NCBI GenBank assembly: GCA_014802105.1 | Contig: JAAVCX010000012.1 | Coordinates: 16,738-80,737, forward strand | Direction of reading: 5' to 3' | DNA: 64,000 nt | Source: Bacteroides sp. | GTDB lineage: Bacteria > Bacteroidota > Bacteroidia > Bacteroidales > Muribaculaceae | Shown here: piece after piece, positions 1 to 8,003 of the stretch | How the letters are laid out: every line of letters starts with the position of its first letter | How positions within the stretch are numbered: position 1 is the stretch's first letter | The notes under the pieces: generated by a model | Told to the model about the DNA's origin: nothing | What the model saw: the letters and a program-made list of their open reading frames with translations, nothing else | The model's database searches: none | Position numbers and translations under genes: made by a program

Positions 1-687
1 TATGGCAACGTCTCCGACTTTTGTCTCTGGCGCACAACCTACGAGCAGACCAACGACCGCCGCTACATCCACTCCTACTTCCGTGCTTCCGACGATCTCA
101 TGAACTCGTTTGACGCCACCCCGGGCGATCTCCGTAAAGACTGCTATGTGATACGCTCTTGGTTCACCATCGCCGACGACGAGGGCAATCTCGTACCGAT
201 GCCCCAGGCTATCGGCAAAGTCAACTATTCGTCACAATATGTAGCCATGGGTAGCACCAATAACTACGGTCGCACCCTCCGTCTCTCTGAGGCTACACTC
301 AACTATGCCGAGGCCCGCGCCAACATGCCGGGCGGCGACGAAGACGCCCTGAAAGCCCTCAACGAGATGCGTGTCTACCGCTTCTCTTTTACCGACTATG
401 CTCCTCTTAAGGCCGAGGACTGCCCCGACGGTGTGCTCAGCTTTGTGCGCGACGAGCGTCGCCGTGAGCTCTGCTACGAGGGTCACCGCTGGTTTGACCT
501 CCGTCGCTGGGGCATGCCCGAGATCAAACACGTGTGGTATCCAGATGCCAATACCGCTATCGAATATACCCTCGGCGAGGGAGATCCCCTCTACACCCTC
601 CCAGTGCCCGACGTCTCGCTCGAGCAGAATCCCGAGCTCGTACAGGCCAAACTCGGCCCTGTACCCCGTCCAGGTGTTAACCTCTGA
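1..687 (+). CDS. SusD/RagB-family outer-membrane nutrient-binding lipoprotein (C-terminal part)
   Basis: The reading frame is open from the first base, so the N-terminus and signal peptide lie outside the window and about 228 residues are visible. The C-terminus carries the typical SusD/RagB signature: a helix ending in [10 protein letters not shown], a conserved LNEMR, then the block [22 protein letters not shown], which is cut here only by the family's usual spacing, and a final [14 protein letters not shown] stretch before the stop. Family members are surface lipoproteins that bind glycans or other oligomers and cap a SusC-type TonB-dependent transporter. The SusC partner would be expected just upstream, outside the window. 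The following gene starts about 40 bp downstream on the same strand and belongs to a family often found next to SusD genes. The substrate cannot be told from this fragment. Confidence 0.93.
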   Translation, partial: YGNVSDFCLWRTTYEQTNDRRYIHSYFRASDDLMNSFDATPGDLRKDCYVIRSWFTIADDEGNLVPMPQAIGKVNYSSQYVAMGSTNNYGRTLRLSEATLNYAEARANMPGGDEDALKALNEMRVYRFSFTDYAPLKAEDCPDGVLSFVRDERRRELCYEGHRWFDLRRWGMPEIKHVWYPDANTAIEYTLGEGDPLYTLPVPDVSLEQNPELVQAKLGPVPRPGVNL

Positions 688-728
688 TTATTTTCCTCTC
701 ATCAACATCATCATTCATCATGATTTCA

Positions 729-2252
729 ATGAATAAAGCGCTGATATACCTCACACTCGGCACCCTCGCACTGACAGCCTGCGACCAGACTGAGGATCCC
801 ATACAGCCCTCGGGCGACTACTCTGTGATACGCTTTGATTTTCCTCAGGGCGACAACGACTTCGATATGGACATCAAGGAGATCCATGACGTCTATGGCG
901 TTTATCTCATTTACAAGGATGTCACCCTCGCAGACATAAACCGCCGATGGACGTCGCTCGGTACAGGCAACCTCTATAACGGTGATGCCGTACCCGACGA
1001 GTATGTACCCTTCTATGTCAATTTCTTCAAGAACCATATCTTCTCAAATATCTCTCCCGAGATAGCCTACAACGCTCTTCCTATCAAGATATACATGCTT
1101 GAAAACTGGGCTATCTACGACCCCAACAAGACCGATGAAGAGACTCCCGGTACAGGTACAGGCACTGGCACAACAGGTACAGGTACGGGTACATCTGGTA
1201 CTGGCACAGGTACAAGCGGTACCGGCACTGGCACATCTGGTACCAGCACGGGTACTTCTGGAACAGGTACTGGTACAAGCGGTACCGGCACCGGCACATC
1301 TGGCACAGGAACAGGAACAAGCGGTACCGGCACCGGCACATCTGGCACTGGCACCGGAACAAGCGGTACTGGCACCGGAACATCTGGCACTGGCACAGGT
1401 ACAAGCGGTACAGGTACGGGGACATCCGGAACAGGCACAAGCAAGCCTGGTACCGGAACGGGTACATCTGGAACCGGAACGGGTACATCTGGAACCGGAA
1501 CGGGTACATCTGGAACAGGCACCGGCACAAGCGGTACCGGAACGGGTACATCTGGAACAGGGACTGGCACAAGCGGTACCGGCACGGGTACATCTGGAAC
1601 AGGTACCGGCACAAGCAAGCCTGGTACCGGCACCGGCACCTCTGGTACAGGCACGGGAACAAGCGGTACCGGCACGGGTACATCTGGAACAGGTACCGGC
1701 ACGGGAACAACTACCCAGACTAAAAACATTGTCACTACTGTAACCAATGGTTTTGACTATTGGGCCATCAGCTTCACCCGCGATGGTATTCAGGCCAATG
1801 ACAAAGAATCGCTCCGCGTAGCACGCTGCTCATTCCTGTATCAGATGATCAAAAAAGCTTTTGAAGACGGTCTGATCAAAGAGCCCACCGCTATACGCGA
1901 AAAACTCGACCTCAAGACCGCCTATAAGAACACAACCGGCGATCCCAACCACTTCCTCAACCGAGGCATCCCCTACTTCCTCTACGAGAACTTCATCGGC
2001 TCGGCCAGCGGACGTCAGCCGGCCGAAGACAAGACTGTTTCATTCTATGTCACCGAGGTGTCCAACCCGACAGCCACCAAGTTCTACTTCCTTCTCTACG
2101 TGCGCACAGCTATGTTCTTCTCACGCGCCGAGATGCAGAAGAAATATGCCGCCTATCCTCTCACTCTCGAGATATATGATGACATCGTAGCCTATATGAA
2201 AAACGTCTACGGCATCGATCTCGAAGGCATCTGCGCAGGGCCTCAGGAATGA
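729..2252 (+). CDS. SusD-associated lipoprotein with a 187-residue GTGTGTS repeat; resembles zinc metallohydrolase lipoproteins but no HExxH seen
   Basis: This is a 507-residue lipoprotein. The ATG at 729 gives a compact signal peptide ending in the lipobox LTAC (Cys18); an in-frame ATG at 720 would only add three residues. Residues about 30-135 contain the pattern [16 protein letters not shown], and the C-terminus ends [24 protein letters not shown]. From memory both resemble the substrate-import-associated metallohydrolase lipoproteins encoded beside SusD genes (TIGR04549-like). Those carry HExxH; none is present here, so the protein may be non-catalytic. Between the two conserved halves, residues 141-327 are an almost pure Gly-Thr-Ser repeat of seven-residue units, interrupted twice by SKPG. 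The location after susD suggests a surface role with that transporter. The family assignment is moderately certain and the function is unknown. Confidence 0.85.
   Translation: MNKALIYLTLGTLALTACDQTEDPIQPSGDYSVIRFDFPQGDNDFDMDIKEIHDVYGVYLIYKDVTLADINRRWTSLGTGNLYNGDAVPDEYVPFYVNFFKNHIFSNISPEIAYNALPIKIYMLENWAIYDPNKTDEETPGTGTGTGTTGTGTGTSGTGTGTSGTGTGTSGTSTGTSGTGTGTSGTGTGTSGTGTGTSGTGTGTSGTGTGTSGTGTGTSGTGTGTSGTGTGTSGTGTSKPGTGTGTSGTGTGTSGTGTGTSGTGTGTSGTGTGTSGTGTGTSGTGTGTSGTGTGTSKPGTGTGTSGTGTGTSGTGTGTSGTGTGTGTTTQTKNIVTTVTNGFDYWAISFTRDGIQANDKESLRVARCSFLYQMIKKAFEDGLIKEPTAIREKLDLKTAYKNTTGDPNHFLNRGIPYFLYENFIGSASGRQPAEDKTVSFYVTEVSNPTATKFYFLLYVRTAMFFSRAEMQKKYAAYPLTLEIYDDIVAYMKNVYGIDLEGICAGPQE
1149..1709 (+). 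repeat. In-frame 21-bp tandem repeat encoding (GTGTGTS)n
   Basis: There are 561 bp of degenerate tandem repeat inside the lipoprotein gene. The basic unit is 21 bp, coding for G-T-G-T-G-T-S, with synonymous changes between copies (ggt/ggc/gga and aca/acc/acg). Two copies are replaced by a unit containing SKPG, and one by GTSTGTS. Some neighbouring copies are identical over more than one unit, which suggests recent slippage or unequal recombination. Because length changes in steps of 21 bp keep the frame, the linker length could vary between strains. Confidence 0.95.
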
Positions 2253-2273
2253 TAAGCCGCTCCACTCACCCCT

Positions 2274-2315
2274 AAAAAGAGATGGTCTGATCCTTTGACA
2301 GACCATCTCTTTTTT
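2274..2315 (+). terminator. Rho-independent terminator after the repeat lipoprotein
   Basis: A perfect 16-bp inverted repeat (AAAAAGAGATGGTCTG and its complement) with a 9-nt loop starts 21 bp after the stop codon and runs directly into a T tract. It can also work for transcripts from the opposite strand because the left arm begins with an A run. It would end the susD-lipoprotein transcript. Confidence 0.85.
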
Positions 2316-2324
2316 GTAATTTTG
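2294..2324 (+). promoter_or_regulatory. Bacteroidota-type promoter for the TlpA-like gene, embedded in the preceding terminator
   Basis: TTTG at 2294-2297 is followed after 19 bp by TAATTTTG at 2317-2324, which fits the Bacteroides -33/-7 consensus (TTTG, TAnnTTTG). The -33 element lies in the loop of the terminator hairpin and the -7 element just after its T run. The predicted start near 2331 gives a leader of roughly 55 nt before the ATG at 2386. Confidence 0.6.
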
Positions 2325-2385
2325 TGTTGTCAGGAGCCCCTCAGAGGCCCGTCACATCCAATCATCAAATCAATATCAGATCATC

Positions 2386-3390
2386 ATGAAATTTTACTAC
2401 AGGCTGTTACCCATCGTTGCGGTAATGTTTTCAGTCCTCTTCTCCCAGGCTCAAAGTCTCACCCGCGACGACCTGAAAAAATTCTATGACACCAACGAAT
2501 ATATAGCAAAACATCACCCCTCGAGCCAGGTGATCGACTCCCTGCTGGCAACTCTTCCAAACGCAAATACCACTATCACGATTGCCGACATGGCCCCTGT
2601 CTTTGACAAGACCATGTCAATGCTCTTCATCTCCAAAGCCGTCGACGGTCTCTACCTCTCTGACGGCCTGCGTCAAGGAATAGATCTTGACGAGGCGCGC
2701 GACGCCGTCTCCTTCACCACCCTCTATCCCTTCCGGCGCCCCAACGACCGCGATTACCGTAAACTCTTCGACGTCTTCTCGGTCGACTCCCCTCTGCTCC
2801 ACCGTGCCTATCTGGAGAAAATACCCTTCATGCTGCGCAATTCAGGCCCGTCGGAACACACCGGCCACCTGCGTGAACTCATCTCGGCCAACGTTGCCGA
2901 ATCGCCTCTCAAGGCCGAGGCCCTAAAGGTCATCGACGACTTCATGCCCCTCGCTCCGGGCCAACCCGCCCCCGAAGTGACCCTGCTTGACGAGAACGGC
3001 CGGCAACGTAGCCTCGCCGACTACAAAGGACGCCTCCTCGTGGTCGACATCTGGGCGACTTGGTGTCACAACTGCCGCAAGAAAATACCTGAATATCTCG
3101 CCATGGCTGCCGGCTATGATAAAGATCGAGTGACCTTTATCAATCTGTCAATCGACAAGCCCGACAGCCACGAAAAATGGCTTGAAGCCTCACGGAAACA
3201 CTCTATACCCTCGGCTAACAACCTCATCGTAGTCCCTGCCGACGACAACGGCAAGTCACCATTCGAGAACATCTACTGTGTCGGAGGAGTACCACGCTAC
3301 ATCCTCATAGGCTCAGACGGCAACCTTATCGATGCCTTCGCCCCCACTCAGCTCCCTGCGCTCAAAGCTCTCATCGACACCAACCTCTGA
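2386..3390 (+). CDS. Secreted TlpA/ResA-like thioredoxin-fold oxidoreductase
   Basis: A 334-residue protein with an N-terminal signal peptide (residues 1-22, ending SQAQ), a helical region of about 165 residues without recognised motifs, and a C-terminal thioredoxin-like domain from about residue 190. The active site is W-C-H-N-C, with the two cysteines at residues 227 and 230. A later GGVPRYILI segment matches the cis-proline loop region of TlpA-type proteins. Such proteins act in the periplasm on disulfides of client proteins or in cytochrome maturation; the partner here is unknown. It has its own promoter and is followed 60 bp later by another exported thioredoxin-fold protein, so the two may share a transcript and a redox role. 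Confidence 0.88.
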   Translation: MKFYYRLLPIVAVMFSVLFSQAQSLTRDDLKKFYDTNEYIAKHHPSSQVIDSLLATLPNANTTITIADMAPVFDKTMSMLFISKAVDGLYLSDGLRQGIDLDEARDAVSFTTLYPFRRPNDRDYRKLFDVFSVDSPLLHRAYLEKIPFMLRNSGPSEHTGHLRELISANVAESPLKAEALKVIDDFMPLAPGQPAPEVTLLDENGRQRSLADYKGRLLVVDIWATWCHNCRKKIPEYLAMAAGYDKDRVTFINLSIDKPDSHEKWLEASRKHSIPSANNLIVVPADDNGKSPFENIYCVGGVPRYILIGSDGNLIDAFAPTQLPALKALIDTNL

Positions 3391-3449
3391 TCGTTGACTT
3401 ACGAGCTCACTCTGATCCCCGGCAACTTTCACTCTGAAACCCCTAAACT

Positions 3450-4520
3450 ATGATCCGTCTATTCACCCTGCTGTTCGCAATCCTTATCCTATCTACCTCA
3501 GCCAAAGCCGAAGGCATAAACTTCCGCGACATCACCCTCGAGGAAGCCCTCGTCCAGGCCGCCGATGAGAACAAACTCGTATTTATCGACTGCTATACCC
3601 CCACCTGCGGGCCCTGCAAATTCATGGCCGACAAGATCTTCCCGCTCGACGAGTGTGGCGAATTCATCAATCCTCGATTCGTCTCCATCAAGAAAGACCT
3701 TGTCGCCCCTGAGAACGTCTACATTGCCGAGCGCTACGGTGTGCGCATCTATCCGACTTTCATCTTCCTACATCCCGATGGCTCGATATTTTACCTACAG
3801 GAAGGTGGAGCTACACGCACAGCCGATAAATTCCTCGGAATAATGAACCGCATCATGACCATAGGCAACAGCGCTATCGAGTGGAAAAACGGCCGTCGCG
3901 ACACCCCTTTCATGATCAAATATATCAGGGCTTTGAAAGACTTCAACGAAGTGGCTATGCGCGGAGTGCTCGACCTCTTCATCACCTCGACCCCGGCCGA
4001 CACTCTGGCTCAGACCGACCTTTGGGACACCATCACCCAGTCGATCAATGCCGCCGACTCTCCTGCCTTCTACGACATCATCGGCCGGCGCTCAGAGCTA
4101 TCCCGAGCCATGGGCCCAAACCGATTCTCGCTCGGAGTCAAAGCAATGCTCTACAACGACTTCGCACGCAATCGTTTCCAGCTATGCGACTTCGGCAGCC
4201 GCATCGCCACTGTGGTCACCCTCGAGTCAATGGGTATACTCCGCCCCACCGCTCTCACTGCGATAATGACGATACGCTCCATTATCAACAACCGCCAGCC
4301 TGAGAGACTTAACGAAATCATTGAGATAGTCAACGACGCCGCCGGCTCCAACTTGGTCGAGAGCGAGAAGATCACCCTACTCAACGAGACGGCCGGAGTG
4401 CGCACCATCACCAGTTCTGAAGAGCGCCAGCCGCTACGCCAGGCCGTCCAAGCCGCTACCGAGACCCTCACCCCCGACGCCGCCAATCTCATCAGCCCAA
4501 CCCTCTCAGCCCTCCGCTGA
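3450..4520 (+). CDS. Exported thioredoxin-domain protein with CGPC active site and a long C-terminal helical domain
   Basis: A 356-residue protein with a signal peptide of about 20 residues (cleavage after AKA). Residues about 25-130 form a thioredoxin-like domain with the canonical CGPC motif at residues 53-56 and the cis-Pro segment YPTFIFL. The remaining 220 residues are predicted helical and show no motif I recognise; similar two-part proteins are common in Bacteroidales. The CGPC motif points to a reductase or isomerase in the periplasm. It follows the TlpA-like gene on the same strand with a 59-bp gap and no obvious terminator, so co-transcription is likely. The substrate is unknown. 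Confidence 0.85.
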   Translation: MIRLFTLLFAILILSTSAKAEGINFRDITLEEALVQAADENKLVFIDCYTPTCGPCKFMADKIFPLDECGEFINPRFVSIKKDLVAPENVYIAERYGVRIYPTFIFLHPDGSIFYLQEGGATRTADKFLGIMNRIMTIGNSAIEWKNGRRDTPFMIKYIRALKDFNEVAMRGVLDLFITSTPADTLAQTDLWDTITQSINAADSPAFYDIIGRRSELSRAMGPNRFSLGVKAMLYNDFARNRFQLCDFGSRIATVVTLESMGILRPTALTAIMTIRSIINNRQPERLNEIIEIVNDAAGSNLVESEKITLLNETAGVRTITSSEERQPLRQAVQAATETLTPDAANLISPTLSALR

Positions 4521-4564
4521 TCAGGTTCTCTATTACGATAGATCTTAGCCCCTCATAAGATTTT

Positions 4565-4677
4565 AGAGTGTGTTTACTTTTAAATGACTTTATCACAAAG
4601 AGAGATTTTTTGTGATGAAATCAAAAATTATAATACACTCTTCATTTATTAATTTGGTTTTAAAGTAAACACACTCT
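4565..4677. repeat. 113-bp MITE-like element with 16-bp terminal inverted repeats
   Basis: A perfect 16-bp inverted pair, AGAGTGTGTTTACTTT at 4565-4580 and its complement at 4662-4677, bounds an AT-rich 81-bp core with no coding potential. The core contains a second, nested inverted pair (TCACAAA at 4593-4599, TTTGTGA at 4609-4615). The symmetry extends imperfectly into the flanking TTTA/TTAA. The structure fits a small non-autonomous insertion element, but no transposase or clear target duplication is visible. It lies just upstream of the nitroreductase gene and could affect its expression. Confidence 0.6.
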
Positions 4678-4698
4678 TAATCAGTTCAAGAAACAATT

Positions 4699-5328
4699 AT
4701 GAAAATTTCTACTTTAATCATGCCGGTGGTTGCCCTGACCTTGGCCTGCTCCGCCTGTTCAGGAGGCTCCACGTCGGCCGACTCAGCTTGCAATTCGACC
4801 ATCGACGACATCATGACCCGCACCAGTGTGCGCTCCTATTCTGATCGCGTGGTAGAGGAGGGTAAAATCGACACCCTGCTGCGCGCCGCAATGGCGGCTC
4901 CGACAGCCGGCAACAAACAGCCATGGCGTTTTATGGTAGTCAACCAACGTGCCACTCTCGACTCCATTGCCTCAAAATTCGGCTCTATGAAAATGGCAGC
5001 CAACGCCTCGGTAGCAGTCATTATGTGTGGCGACGTGACAGAGACATTCGAGGGTGAGGGTCGTGAATATTGGGTGCAGGACGTATCGGCCGCCTCTGAG
5101 AACCTCCTGCTCGCCGCCCATGCCATGGGGCTCGGAGCCGTGTGGTGTGGCATCTACCCGATCAGCGAGCGCGTAGCTCAATTCTCCGATATGTTGAGCC
5201 TGCCCGAAAATATCATCCCTATGGCCTGTATCTGTGTAGGCTACCCCTCCGGCGAGTCTACACCCAAAGATAAGTGGAAACCCGAGTATATCCGCTATAA
5301 CACCTGGAGCGACACTGACAACCGATGA
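4699..5328 (+). CDS. Nitroreductase-family lipoprotein
   Basis: A 209-residue protein with a lipoprotein signal peptide (cysteines at residues 17 and 20 near a lipobox), followed by a nitroreductase/FMN-binding fold. Visible family features are RTSVRSYSDRVV at the start of the domain, AAMAAPTAGNKQPWRF for FMN binding, and the C-terminal GLGAVWCGIYP and CVGYP segments. Most nitroreductases are cytosolic and use NAD(P)H, so the lipid-anchored form is unusual, though it is known in Bacteroidales; its electron donor outside the cytoplasm is unclear. The gene stands alone between the 113-bp inverted repeat and a convergent methyltransferase gene. Confidence 0.9.
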   Translation: MKISTLIMPVVALTLACSACSGGSTSADSACNSTIDDIMTRTSVRSYSDRVVEEGKIDTLLRAAMAAPTAGNKQPWRFMVVNQRATLDSIASKFGSMKMAANASVAVIMCGDVTETFEGEGREYWVQDVSAASENLLLAAHAMGLGAVWCGIYPISERVAQFSDMLSLPENIIPMACICVGYPSGESTPKDKWKPEYIRYNTWSDTDNR

Positions 5329-5407
5329 TCAACATATCGTCACGACGCTATATCTTACAGTCGGGAGATATGTCATTATCAACGGTGGACGTGTCATAAA
5401 AGCACTC

Positions 5408-5483
5408 GTAGGGGCGCATGGCTCGCGCAGTCGCCGCTGTCTCACTGACACACAGAGCGGCTTTACGGGCCACGCGCCCCTAC
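5408..5483. repeat. REP-like palindromic element
   Basis: GTAGGGGCGCATGGC at 5408-5422 is matched by an inverted copy at 5469-5483 with one mismatch, separated by a GC-rich loop. The sequence type (GTAGGGGCG...CGCCCCTAC) resembles dispersed palindromic repeats seen in many bacterial genomes. It lies between the convergent ends of the nitroreductase and methyltransferase genes, where it could act as a terminator or simply be a tolerated insertion. Confidence 0.55.
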
Positions 5484-5540
5484 AAGATAAAAAATTCTGA
5501 TAATTACACGCTCTTGTCCCCTCTGACAGCGGAGCTGCTT

Positions 5541-6179
5541 TCACTCCTTCACTCTGATGAGAGTGAGGCCGTCGCGCAACGGCAGTATCACTGACTCCAG
5601 GCGCGGATGGGAAGCCACGTATGTATTGAAATCATCGAGTGCCAGAGTCTGGGCATCATGATTTCTGGCGGTATCGGTCACCTTTCCGTCCCACAGAGTA
5701 TTGTCGGCAAGCAGAAAAGCCCCCGGACGAAGCCGCTCCAGCAACAGGTCGAGATAGCGCCGGTAGTCGCGCTTGTTAGCATCTATATAAACCAGATCCC
5801 ACTCCTCGTCGAGCTCGGGGATTATATCAAGGGCATCGCCTACATGGAGCGTCACCCTGTCGCCCCCCGGAGAGGTGGCAAAAAGCTCGGTCAGCTCCTC
5901 CTCCATCTCGTCATCTATCTCCACGGTGTGAACCCTTCCACCCTCGGGCAAAGTCTCAGCCAGACAGAGCGCCGAGTAGCCGGTAAATGTGCCCAGCTCC
6001 AACACCCGGAGCGGCTTGACCATAGCCACTATCATGGCGAGCAAGCGCCCCTGAAGGTGCCCCGAACACATGCGTGGATACAGGTGCGATATATGAGTGT
6101 GACGATAGAGCCGGTTCAGATGAGGCGGCTCCGGCGAAATATGATCAAGAATGTAATCGTCGACAGCGTCCTGAGACAT
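5541..6179 (-). CDS. SAM-dependent O-methyltransferase (class I, CCoAOMT-like)
   Basis: A 212-residue protein with the class I Rossmann SAM-binding motif VLELGTFTGYSALCLA at about residues 58-73, an acidic loop (HTVEID) after strand 2, and DLVYIDANKRDY, the metal-binding region of the catechol/caffeoyl-CoA O-methyltransferase group. The length is usual for that family. The natural substrate in Bacteroidota is not established; small phenolic or hydroxylated acceptors are expected from the family. It is the last gene of a minus-strand cluster and is convergent with the nitroreductase gene. Confidence 0.88.
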   Translation of the reverse strand: MSQDAVDDYILDHISPEPPHLNRLYRHTHISHLYPRMCSGHLQGRLLAMIVAMVKPLRVLELGTFTGYSALCLAETLPEGGRVHTVEIDDEMEEELTELFATSPGGDRVTLHVGDALDIIPELDEEWDLVYIDANKRDYRRYLDLLLERLRPGAFLLADNTLWDGKVTDTARNHDAQTLALDDFNTYVASHPRLESVILPLRDGLTLIRVKE

Positions 6180-6222
6180 GACTATGAAATATTAAATGGA
6201 TTTTCCTATCACACCGGGCTCT

Positions 6223-6636
6223 TCACTCTATAATAAAAGCCTGGGCAGCCAGGAAATAACTTTTTAGACCGAAACCGGCGATCGTGCCCTGACACACTCC
6301 ACCTATCATCGACACATGGCGTATGGGCTCGCGAGACGCCACATTGGAGATGTGAACCTCGATCACCGGCACCTGAATACCCTTGATAGCATCGGCAATG
6401 GCAAGCGAGGTGTGGGTATAAGCCCCGGCATTAAGTATAATACCGTCACAGTCGGCCTCATGGAGCGCATCGATGATATCGCCCTCGTGATTGCTCTGGT
6501 AATAATCAAGTTCCACGCCGTCGAGCATCTCCCGAAGCTCCATAAGATAGGACTCGAATGTGCGGTTGCCATATATCTCAGGTTCGCGTGTGCCTAGCAG
6601 ATTGAGATTGGGGCCGTTGATGATAAGTAATTTCAT
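6223..6636 (-). CDS. aroQ: Type II 3-dehydroquinate dehydratase
   Basis: A 137-residue enzyme of the shikimate pathway that converts 3-dehydroquinate to 3-dehydroshikimate. The family's conserved segments are all present: INGPNLNLLGTREPEIYG near the N-terminus (catalytic Arg and Tyr), NAGAYTHTS in the middle, and EVHISN with the catalytic His. The ATG at 6636 was chosen because MKLLIINGPNLN is where the family starts; the open frame continues upstream by 30 residues of unrelated sequence that overlaps the next gene. The protein is cytosolic and normally dodecameric. Confidence 0.96.
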   Translation of the reverse strand: MKLLIINGPNLNLLGTREPEIYGNRTFESYLMELREMLDGVELDYYQSNHEGDIIDALHEADCDGIILNAGAYTHTSLAIADAIKGIQVPVIEVHISNVASREPIRHVSMIGGVCQGTIAGFGLKSYFLAAQAFIIE

Positions 6637-6685
6637 TATTTTCTTTAGGATAGATATATTTGTGATATAGCGGTTCAAGCCTACC

Positions 6686-6955
6686 TTAAATGCCCTGATC
6701 AAGATTGGTGAGCATGAACACCGCAAGGGTCGAGAGAGCCATCACCACAAGCAGTATCCAGCTCAGATAGCTGCGTTGCGGATAAGCCTTCCAGGCCAGC
6801 CAACCCGAGAGGAGCATATAGAAAGGATAGATGCCGGCGAGAGTGTGGGCACTCCCGGCATCGGCCGGAAGCGAGGCTATCAGCCAGGGATAACTGAAGA
6901 CCGGGAGGCAGAACACAATGATGAGCAACGTCATCCACAGAGGTGTCTTCTTCAT
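6686..6955 (-). CDS. Small hydrophobic membrane protein, unknown function
   Basis: An 89-residue protein with three hydrophobic stretches (about residues 8-28, 40-58 and 64-83) and few charged residues, which suggests a three-pass inner-membrane protein. No motif is recognised. Its start codon overlaps the stop of the epimerase-like gene by 4 bp, so it is probably translated together with it. Similar small proteins in Bacteroidales are annotated only as hypothetical. Confidence 0.75.
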   Translation of the reverse strand: MKKTPLWMTLLIIVFCLPVFSYPWLIASLPADAGSAHTLAGIYPFYMLLSGWLAWKAYPQRSYLSWILLVVMALSTLAVFMLTNLDQGI

Positions 6956-7965
6956 TTCTTATCGTTCTTTTGGTCAGCCAACTCGCGTCGGTAGGCTTCG
7001 ACCGTGAGCCTGATACCCTCCTCGAGATCCACCCTTGGAGAGAAGCCCCAGTCATTCCTGGCGGGCGTCACGTCGCAATCCCAGTTGCGCTGAGCCATGA
7101 TGTTATATTTGTCGGAATTGAGAGTCACGGCCTTCATCTTGGCCGCTCCCCACTTCTCGCTCACTTTACAGACCACTCGGAGCGCCCAAAGGGGCAACCT
7201 CACAGGCACCACGAGTCTGCGGCCCAATACCCTGGAGACTATGTGACGGAAATCGCTCTGGGTATAGGCTCGTGGCTCGGAGACAATATACTTACGACGG
7301 ATAGGCGCACGCTCCAGAGCGTCGAAGACTGCTCTGGCCAGATCCTCGACATAGATAAACGTGAGCATCTGACGGCGAAAGCCAACCCCGACGTCGAGAT
7401 GAGAGTCTATCGTCTTGATCATCATCAGATAGTCCTGTTCATGAGGCCCGTAGACCCCGGTCGGCCGGAGTATCACCCAAGGGAAATCGCCCGGCAGTCC
7501 CTGAAGGAAAGTCTCGGCTTTGATCTTGGAGAGACCGTAACGGGTATTTGGACGCGGCACAGAGTCGCCGTCGAGCGGGGTGTAATTTTTCTCGTCACCG
7601 GGCCCTATGGCCGAGAGTGACGACATATACACCATCTTCTCGGGCACAGCTCCAACCTCGATGAGAGCCTCGGTGAAGTCGCGCAGATACACATAATTGA
7701 TCCGGTTGAAGTCCATGAAATTGACACACTTTGTTGCGCCAAGGTTATAGACTATATAGTCCCAGTGATGGCCCGAGAGTTGGTCGCGCAGACGCGTGGG
7801 GTCGTCATAGTCGAGCGAGATGAACTTGATACGCTCGTCGGTGAGATAGCGGCGCGAGGTCGACTCCCTCACTCCGGCCCAGGTCTCGTATCCGCGACGC
7901 AGAGCCTCGGCCGCGATAAAACCGCCTATAAAACCACCGGCTCCGACTATAAGCACTGATTTCAT
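6952..7965 (-). CDS. NAD(P)-dependent epimerase/dehydratase (extended SDR)
   Basis: A 337-residue extended short-chain dehydrogenase. The N-terminal dinucleotide motif is GAGGFIGGF (from residue 8), the catalytic residues are the YGLSK pair Tyr143 and Lys147, and the preceding SSLSAIG supplies the Ser. Such enzymes act on nucleotide sugars or related hydroxyl/keto substrates; nothing in the sequence fixes the substrate. The C-terminal part is divergent and basic. It is translationally coupled to the small membrane protein downstream, which may tether it or be functionally linked. Transcription probably continues toward aroQ. Confidence 0.88.
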   Translation of the reverse strand: MKSVLIVGAGGFIGGFIAAEALRRGYETWAGVRESTSRRYLTDERIKFISLDYDDPTRLRDQLSGHHWDYIVYNLGATKCVNFMDFNRINYVYLRDFTEALIEVGAVPEKMVYMSSLSAIGPGDEKNYTPLDGDSVPRPNTRYGLSKIKAETFLQGLPGDFPWVILRPTGVYGPHEQDYLMMIKTIDSHLDVGVGFRRQMLTFIYVEDLARAVFDALERAPIRRKYIVSEPRAYTQSDFRHIVSRVLGRRLVVPVRLPLWALRVVCKVSEKWGAAKMKAVTLNSDKYNIMAQRNWDCDVTPARNDWGFSPRVDLEEGIRLTVEAYRRELADQKNDKK

Positions 7966-8003
7966 AATGACATACTTAAGGGATTATCTTTAGAAATTGA
8001 CCT

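Noticed and set aside
1115-1747. Long open frames on the minus strand and in other plus frames across the Gly/Thr repeat (Pro-Val-rich products)
   Set aside because: They arise from the 21-bp repeat having no stops in any frame; there is no start context, and the real lipoprotein continues on both sides.
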